NCBI GenBank assembly: GCA_030765065.1
Contig: CM060988.1
Location: 202,903,565 to 202,967,564 of the forward strand
Length of the DNA: 64,000 nt
Reading direction: 5' to 3'
DNA from: Deroplatys truncata
Lineage: Eukaryota; Arthropoda; Insecta; Mantodea; Mantidae
In this document: positions 57,566 to 64,000 of the stretch, piece by piece
How the letters are laid out: every line of letters begins with the position of its first letter
Position numbering within the stretch: position 1 is the first letter of the stretch
Program-made: the position numbers and the translations under genes
Notes under the pieces: model-generated
What the model was told of the DNA's origin: nothing
Database searches by the model: none
What the model saw: the letters and a program-made list of their open reading frames with translations, nothing else

Positions 57566-58045
57566 ATTAAAAAAAAAATGAAATGATGCTAGAAGTTTAC
57601 AGATGAGTTTAAAAAGGTTTGTTATAGGTTGCCTTCCCCTAACTGTTTCACCATTACTACATATGGACTACAAACCTGAGTTCAGTACAAAGTTTCCTGC
57701 AGTAACGGATGTTTTGACAATGCCAGCCGGAAACCAACTATCGATAAACAGGTCAGCCAAACCACCGGAAAACTGAGAACAATTATTTCTATTGCACAGA
57801 GTCCTCTCAACAAAAATGCTACGGCAGCGAAAATTAGCAATTGGCGTGGTTAAAGTCATTAATTGAGTCTATTTATTAATAAGGAATATGATTAATGTTG
57901 TAAAATAGGTTAGCAACTATATAAGAGAATTTTAGTAATGTAGATGGATAAGGATTCAGATACAAATATATAACTATTTATAAGCGTGACATACAGTACA
58001 CAAACATATACAATTTTAACAGATATATACATTATGTACAAATAT
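57566..58045. other. No recognisable feature
   Basis: Contains an A-run and a 63-codon minus frame (57668-57859) without a recognised domain. Confidence 0.4.
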
Positions 58046-58170
58046 AGACAGGAGCAAAAGTTGGGTAACATGCTAACCTCCAAATCCAGAGGTACCGGAT
58101 TCGATTCCCAGCTGGAGGGTGGGAATGTTTCTCTAGGCAGGATTATCCCCCATCCTCCTTAGAGTCTGGA
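58046..58170 (+). mobile_element. tRNA-derived SINE fragment
   Basis: GGGTAACATGCTAACCTCC resembles an A-box region. GGATTCGATTCCCAG (58097-58111) fits a B box. A short body follows. Confidence 0.55.
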
Positions 58171-58209
58171 AACTGTGAATTTAACGCAAGAATCAAAAAT
58201 AATACCAAC

Positions 58210-58445
58210 CCAAAGATTAACGCCATTGTAACCAAGCGAAGTGGCGCCTGCGACTCGTATTCTGGAGGTCCCGGGCTCAATTCCCGGCGACCGGCCACTC
58301 TGACCCATCAGGCGAATGCTGAAGTGATCGAATTCATTCATCCTTGATCCCGTTTCACTGTTGAAAGTGTCGGCGATGGTGTTTCGGTTCGTCGTGGCAG
58401 GGGAAAAGGATGCTCTCGCATGCGGCTTATAAATAACTACAATTA
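58210..58445 (+). mobile_element. tRNA-derived SINE (family 3)
   Basis: A-box-like AAGCGAAGTGGCGCC. B-box-like GGGCTCAATTCCCGG (58273-58287), followed by GCGACCGGCCACTCTGAC as at 27054. The body contains GTGATCGAATTCATTCATCC, aligned with the GTGATTCATCTTC phrase at 34890. Confidence 0.65.
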
Positions 58446-58611
58446 AACGAACTTAAGGGAGAGTGGAGCAAACAAAAGTGAATTATTTAGAATCTTTCTG
58501 CTTCCAGCAAGGATATCAATCTTATCTATATGCCTTGATTTCTTGTTAGAATTATTTTATTTTAACTTATCTCTACTATTTGTAAGCTAGGTAGAAGTAT
58601 AATCAGAAAAA

Positions 58612-60320
58612 TCTGATGTGTTACACTCACATGACTTTCTCACTCTTGTACAATCTAATTTTACAAACGCCTATTCTCCATATGCTTCATGTAAATCGAG
58701 ATATCGAGAGTCAATCTTATTGTTAATTTTCTTGTAGATGCAAGGGGAATATGGTAGCTTTTAAGCGATAGTCAAATATTTTAACGCTGGTTGCTATGTG
58801 GCGCATTCCATTCTCTTTGCCTGTCCAGGACATAAAAAAAATGAATAACGAATTTGAGAAAAAGTATAAGTATTGGAAAATTTAAGGGAATAACAGGCAA
58901 TATCTCGAAAACGGTTCACTCAACAAAAGAAATGTATATGACATAAGTTGTGTATTTTAACGCGATCTAATTTTTTGTGTAGTAAAATTTTGTCTATCTC
59001 TTATGGTTTACCAGTTATGCAAAAGTCGTTCACAATGAAGAATACGTTTGGAGACATTCCCAGAAAATTCGAGATATACATTTCATTTCTCATGACATTA
59101 TCTTAAACATATGATATTTTAATCAAAATCGTTAGAGCCATTTTTGAGAAAATTAAAATTTTCGAAAAATGTTCCATGTAAAGGGTAATCTGGGGTGGGG
59201 GGATTTTCTTGAAAACCTTCGTGTCGCATCTCTGGAAGATACTGAACCTAAATACCAAGTTTGGTGTTTATCCGACTGTTTGTTTCTGAGTTATGCTGTT
59301 CACAGACACACAGACACACACACGGACATGTTTCCAAAAATGCTTTTTTACTTTCTCTACTACGTATAGTAAGTAGGGGAAGTATTGTATTCCACCCAAA
59401 ATTTCGATACCGAGATTTCACCGGAAATACATGTTTTGAGACTCACTGAATCCAAAAAAAGCATTTTTGGAAACATGTCCGTGTGTGTGTCTGTGTGTCT
59501 GTCTGTGTGTCTGTGAACAGCATAACTCAAAAACGAAGAGTCGGATAAACACCAAACTTGGTATTTAGGTTCAGTATCTTTCAGAGATGCGACACGAAGG
59601 TTTTCAAGAAAATCCCCCCACCCCAGACTACCCTTTACATGGAACATTTTTCGAAAATTTTAATTTTCTCAAAAACGGCTCTAACGATTTTGATTAAAAT
59701 ATCATATGTTTAAGATATTGTCATGACAAATAAAATGTATATCTCGAATTTTCTGGGAATGTCTCCAAAAGTATTCTTCGTTATGAACGACTTTTTCATA
59801 ACTGGTAAACCATAAGAGATAGACAAAATTTTACTACACGAAAAATGTAGATCGCGTTAAAATACACAATTTATGTCATATACATTTCTTTTGTTGAGTG
59901 AACCGTTTGCGAGATATTGTTTACTATTCGCTTAAATTTTCCAATGCTTATACTATTTCTCAAATTCGTTATTCATTTTTTTTATGTCCTGGACATGCAA
60001 AGAGAATGGAATGCGCCACATAGCAACTAGCGTTAAAATATTTGACTATCGCTTAAAACCTACCAATTCCCCTTGCATCTACAAGAAAATTATCAATAAG
60101 ATTGACATCTCTATATCTCCATTAACATGATGCAGATGGAGAATAAGCGTTTGTAAAAATAGTTTGTACAAGAGTAGAGAAAGTCGTGTGAGTGTAACAC
60201 ATCAGATTTTTTGGATTCAGGACGTCTCAAAACATGTATTTCCGGTGAAATCTCGGTATCGAATTTTTGGGTGGAATGCAATACTTCCCCTACTTACTAT
60301 ACGTAGTAGAGAAAGTAAAA
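58612..60320 (+). mobile_element. TCTG-family element split by a second copy (copy X)
   Basis: Left part 58612-59349 and right part 60208-60320 (GGATTCAGGACGTCTCAAAA to GTAGAGAAAGTAAAA) form one complete copy once 59350-60207 is set aside. The break lies in the T-run of AATGCTTTTTTGGATTCAGG. Confidence 0.88.
59350..60207 (-). mobile_element. TCTG-family element nested in copy X (copy Y)
   Basis: A complete minus-orientation copy. Six Ts flank each side (59344-59349 and 60208-60213), fitting insertion into, or short duplication of, a T-run. Confidence 0.88.
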
Positions 60321-60469
60321 ATAATAATGCAGTAATGTAAATTTTGAAATTGGGAAACAAAGTGTAAGCGGAGTATTTCAGATATTAATGCTGGTGTGTA
60401 GCACTTCTAACCACGTTATCTTGCGAAACATCTAGCACTACCTCATACAGGACAGTTCTTACTACCTCC

Positions 60470-61260
60470 ACCATCGAGATTCACTTCAGTTGCACGTTTT
60501 TAAGCCCCCTAAATCTAAAAAAGAGTATTTTTAAAAAAGGCCCGTGGTGTATATCTGTGAACAGCATAACTCAAAAACCAAAATTCAGTTAAATACCAAA
60601 CTTGGTATTTAATTTCAGTATGTTCAAAAGATGCGACACGAAAGTTTTCAAGAAAATCGCCCCCCCCCTCCTGCCCCAAACTAACGTTTAGATGGAAAAT
60701 GTTTGGTTATTTTCTCAAAAATGTGTGTAACGATTTGATTAAAATACTATGACAAACTAACTGTACATTTTGCATTTTCTAGGAAGTCCTCTTCATTCTG
60801 AACGGTTTTTGTATAGCTAGTAAACCGTCAGATATAGACAAAATCTTACTACACAAAAAATGCAGACCCGTTTAAGCACACAATTTAAGTAAAATAAAAT
60901 TTTGTGGCATTAACCATTTCTCAGAAATTCTTTCCTTGGTTTGAATTGTAACAATATATTTTATACTCAAAAACGTAAAATGGGAAACATCTTCCAACGA
61001 TGTCATACGAAGATTTTATAGAAAATACCCTGCCCCAAACTACCCTTTATGTGGAAAATTGTTGGTCGTGTTATGCTCTTTCTTCTCTTTTAAATGGCTC
61101 TAAATATTTTAATTAAAACAGATATGTTTAAGATATTTGCATGACACCCCCCCCCATCTTGAATTTTCCGCGAAGGGCCTGTGAAGTTCTCTTAATTTGT
61201 ATAATTTTGTGCAGTAACTGATATACCAAGACTTTTGTGGCATTAACCATTCCAATCAGC
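60470..61260 (-). mobile_element. TCTG-family relics, minus (copies Z and Z2)
   Basis: 60480-60950 keeps GTGAACAGCATAACTCAAAA, AAACTTGGTATTTAATTTCA, AAGATGCGACACGAAAGTTT and a GTTTTTGTATAGCTAGTAAA phrase. From about 60960 a second run of the same order begins (CGATGTCATACGAAGATTTT, CCTGCCCCAAACTACCCTTT). Both carry C-runs (60659-60669 and 61146-61155). Confidence 0.65.
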
Positions 61261-61932
61261 ATTGTTTTGTACGTGACGATGTGGTGCAAAGCCCTACAAA
61301 GAAATGTGTAATCAAAGTATTTCTCGAGGAGGTTTGCAGATGATGTAAAGAATGACGTGAGATTGTGAGCAGTTGGCAAGGGCAGTGAAAACACAAGAGT
61401 AACCTACTTCAGTTTTAGACGTCAAGGGAGGACATCGCAGCTATTTTAGACACACTCTGTGTGGAGCAGTCTGCCTGCCTTACCTGAATCTCTAATCTTG
61501 CGTCGGAATTACTTGCAAAATTCTCTGTCACCGGAAGTTGGCTCCACTTCCGCCCAGGGGATACCTCGCTTTTAGCACAAAACTACCTTTATTGGGATGA
61601 TCCACTGTGGACCAAGTATTACGACGAACTTCAGCAACTCCTCTAGAACGAGCATGGCAGTTTTAAAGAGTAGGATATTTACAAGACATCCCAGGAATTT
61701 CTTCTACATCTACTCATCTGTCAGTGTAAATGAGCAACATGGATCAGGATTTACATCACCATTCAGGATTCTTTTACCCTAAGGCGAGTTGTTTTTGCTC
61801 TTCTTTCTTTTTTTGAATTTTCTCCTTTTCTGGTGATTTATACTTTATTATCTTTTACGTTATAAAGTCAATGTAGGGAAAGACAGAGCACTGGCAAAAA
61901 GGGAAAATAGTATTACTATGCTTAGTTTTATC
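61261..61932. other. No recognised feature; probable LINE 3' untranslated side
   Basis: Immediately downstream (minus sense) of the LINE stop codon at 61933-61935. An unrelated 61-codon plus frame (61597-61782) is unsupported. Confidence 0.35.
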
Positions 61933-62103
61933 TTATGTTAGGAATATCCAAGGCTTGAATGACTCTGTTCTGTGTTGCTGGATCATCTCCCATCCCTCAG
62001 CAAGTAAAAATTGTCGTAGATGAGGCAGCATACAATCAGCTGGATTGTCCAACGTTTGCAGCCATATAAAGGTACCCATTATCATCCAGAGAAGGGAATT
62101 ATA

Positions 62104-63438
62104 CGAGGTACGTCCAGAAAGTAAGTTCCGTTTGGTAATAAAATTAAATTGTGTACAGATACAGAAAAATTATTTATTGCACAAAATTCTACAACTCTTA
62201 AACTACTTTTCCACATAACTGCCGAAATTTTGCAGGCATTTGTCATAGCGTGGCACAAGTTTTTGTATACCTTCTTCATAGAAGTTTGCCGCCTGTGTCT
62301 TCAACCAGTTGGAAACATTTTCTTTCAGCTCTTCGTCATTGTTGAAGTGTTGACCGCCAAGGAAAGACTTGAAATGTAAGAACAGATGAAAGTCGCTAGG
62401 AGCGAGGTCAGGACTGTACGGAGGATGGTCAAACACGTCCCAGCCAAATCCCTGTAGGAGGTTTTGCGTCACATTTGCAATGTGTGTGGTCGTGCGTTGT
62501 CGTGAAGAAAAACAACAAATTTTGACAGCAATCCTCGGTGCTTATTCTGTATTGCGCGGCGCAATTTCCTAAGTGTCTCGCAATAAACATCTGCTTTGAT
62601 TGTTTGACCACGCGGTAAGAAATCAATGAGGTCAGATACCTTTCCAGTCCCAGAACACTGTGCACATCATTTTTCGAGATGTCAAGATTTGTTTCGGCTT
62701 AACCTTTGCTGGGGATGAAGTGTGCCTCCATTCCATTGATTGCCGCTTACTTTCAGGGGTGTCGTAAGAAACCCAAGTTTCATCTCCTGTGACTATCTGT
62801 GTCAGAAATTCTTCGCCGCCTTCATCATAACGGGTCAAAAACTGAAGTGCACTACCCATCCGGTTTGTTTTGTGTTGCTCAGTAAGAATCTTTGGTACCC
62901 AACGAGAGCAAAGTTTACGAAATTTCAGTTTTTCGGTAACAATTTCATGAATTAGTGATCGTGAGATTTGGGGAAATTCCATAGCGAGAGCACTAATTGT
63001 AAACTTGCGGTTTTCCTGGATCTTGTCATCAATCGCGTGAACCAGTTCTTCTGTAACCAAAGATGGACGCCCACTTCGTTCTTCATCGTGCACTTCACTA
63101 CGTCCTTCATTGAACTGTCGGACCCATCTTCTCACCATTGAATCAGTCATCGCATTTTGTCCCTAAACTTCGCAAATTTGCAGATAAATTTCAATTGGTT
63201 TCACTTTCCTAGCATTCAGAAAACGAATCACAGATCTGATTTCACAAGCGGCGGGATTTTCAATCAACACCGACATAGTAAACAAGCACAACAAAGCGTA
63301 CGTGGCTGACAGCGATCTCAAAATGGCGCACGTTTCTTCTCCTTGATACAGAGCGTCTACCGCGCATGTGCGGAACTGCGATCGCAGCGCTGTAGCGGAG
63401 AGAAATTGAAACGGAACTTACTTTCTGGACGTACCTCG
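62104..63438 (-). mobile_element. Mariner element with clean ends
   Basis: Terminal inverted repeats of about 30 bp (CGAGGTACGTCCAGAAAGTA...) at 62104 and at 63438 in reverse are identical over at least 28 bp. TA occurs at 62102-62103 and 63439-63440. Length is 1,335 bp, the usual size of a full mariner. Inserted in the LINE tail. Confidence 0.92.
62203..63276 (-). pseudogene. Mariner (DD34D) transposase, one stop and frameshifts
   Basis: The start ATG at 63276 gives MSVLIENPAACEIRSVIRFL, and an in-frame TAG follows near residue 38. From 63150 the frame is open: MTDSMVRRWVRQFNEGRSEV (helix-turn-helix), ERSGRPSLV, and VTGDETWVSY with the first catalytic Asp. After frame changes near 62640 the second motif FLHDNARPH is present (about 62500). 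After a further shift near 62477 comes HPPYSPDLAPSDFHLF with the third Asp and the end YVEK (stop at 62203-62205). All three acidic motifs are present in the DNA. The length equals the normal 345-357 residues. It is inactive because of the breaks; the clean TIRs suggest fairly recent arrival. Confidence 0.88.
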
Positions 63439-63807
63439 TATAATGGAGAGCTCACCTTAGGTAGATTCAAATCTAAGTGTCGAGGATTCCATCCTGTAGG
63501 GATCCAAGTACGATAATGTCCTAAAACCAAGTTCAGACCGCTGCTTTACCGGAACATTCCATCACTCGATGTATAAGTGAATCTGCGACGTTGCAAAGTG
63601 GGCAGCCGTGGGAAATAGCCATCCGGTGGCGATACAGTTTGTCTGCCGTTGGAAGAATTTCATTTACAATCTCACGTTACTGCCATCTATTCCGAGTTAA
63701 TCTGTGGAAGGTTAAAACATCTCCAAATGCGCTTCCAGGGCAGTTGTGAATATTTCAATTGTACACGAGGAGTAACTGTAGCAGCTCGAGCAAGAAAAAA
63801 TAAAAAA

Positions 63808-64000
63808 TTAAATTGAATTTTATTTATGGACGCTCTTTAACCGCTATGGTCCTTAGCGTCCCATTCTACATCAGGCAAGAAAGACCGGTAATTTTGTACA
63901 CAGGCCTTTTTTATCAGGCTTGAGGTTGTTTCATGTGCTGTAAATCTACGACACGGGACCACCGGTTTTACTTCCCTTCCGAAGGAAGCCATGCTAAGGA
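63808..64000 (-). mobile_element. tRNA-derived SINE (family 2), cut by window end
   Basis: Third copy of the family at 21075 and 29430, same orientation, starting at its AT-rich tail. The tRNA-like head lies beyond the window. Confidence 0.8.

Larger units (their letters stand above)
61933..63785 (-). pseudogene. LINE ORF2 C-terminus, split by a mariner
   Basis: On the minus strand, 63785-63439 reads through RIWRCFNLPQIN, then VNEILPTADKLYRHRMAISH and GCPLCNVADSLIHRVMEC. This is the CxxC...H...C zinc-binding tail of insect non-LTR reverse transcriptases. After the mariner (62104-63438) the frame resumes as GTFIWLQTLDNPADCML, a FLLAEGWEMIQQHR stretch, and FKPWIFLT with its stop at 61933-61935. 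The two halves fit together in sense and order. A few stops occur upstream of the mariner junction. Confidence 0.75.

Noticed and set aside
57668..57859. 63-codon minus-strand frame as a gene
   Set aside because: No domain, signal or neighbour supports it.

Overview
This is a gene-poor, AT-rich, repeat-saturated nuclear window from an animal, most likely an insect. The evidence for that is DD34D mariner, a mariner-like element with a DUF4817-type N-terminus, two kinds of hAT transposase, non-LTR retrotransposon C-termini, and several tRNA-derived SINE families. I see no intact host protein-coding gene, no rRNA or tRNA gene, and no prokaryotic features. The species cannot be fixed from sequence alone.

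Four tandem arrays dominate. They are a 47-bp array (1-980), a 118-bp satellite of about 60 copies (4027-11050), a 76-bp array (23970-26748) and a 45-bp array (50901-52617). A fifth array, with a 102-bp unit (34966-37715), sits inside a tRNA-derived SINE. The 47-bp and 45-bp units are relatives, and their right flanks align, so 1-2720 and about 50900-53660 are diverged duplicates of one locus. A third flank copy lies at 54575-54850.

The most abundant dispersed repeat is a non-coding family of about 0.84-0.97 kb, here called the TCTG family from its 5' end. About 27 full, partial, nested or inverted copies occur from 1.6 to 61 kb. It has an asymmetric inverted-repeat motif (ACTTTCTCTACT), a palindrome just inside its 3' end, a CA microsatellite in its 3' half, and it inserts into A/T runs. 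This architecture recalls Helentron-associated non-autonomous elements (DINE-1-like). One copy (14676-14900) runs directly into a broken coding relic (14901-15366, minus strand) resembling cysteine-protease-like domains near transposon helicases. It may be a remnant of an autonomous partner, which is the most interesting hypothesis in the window.

Other mobile DNA: an internally deleted mariner-like element with long terminal repeats (11435-12393); a broken mariner (22690-23200); a DUF4817-type transposase N-terminus relic (31440-31740); a nearly intact hAT transposase with two 1-nt breaks (40055-41621), followed by a TTAA-flanked miniature element (41691-42354); a second, decayed hAT element (43974-47369) interrupted by TCTG copies; and a mariner with clean TIRs and TA duplications (62104-63438) inserted into a LINE C-terminus (61933-63785). 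LINE relics also lie at 18540-18970 and 43240-43620. The order of insertions is readable in several places: LINE before mariner, hAT before TCTG, and TCTG before TCTG.

The remaining stretches (parts of 2.7-3.7, 17.3-18.5, 19.3-22.7, 28.6-29.4, 30.7-33.1, 47.4-49.6, 57.6-58.0 and 61.3-61.9 kb) hold only short open frames with no recognisable product.
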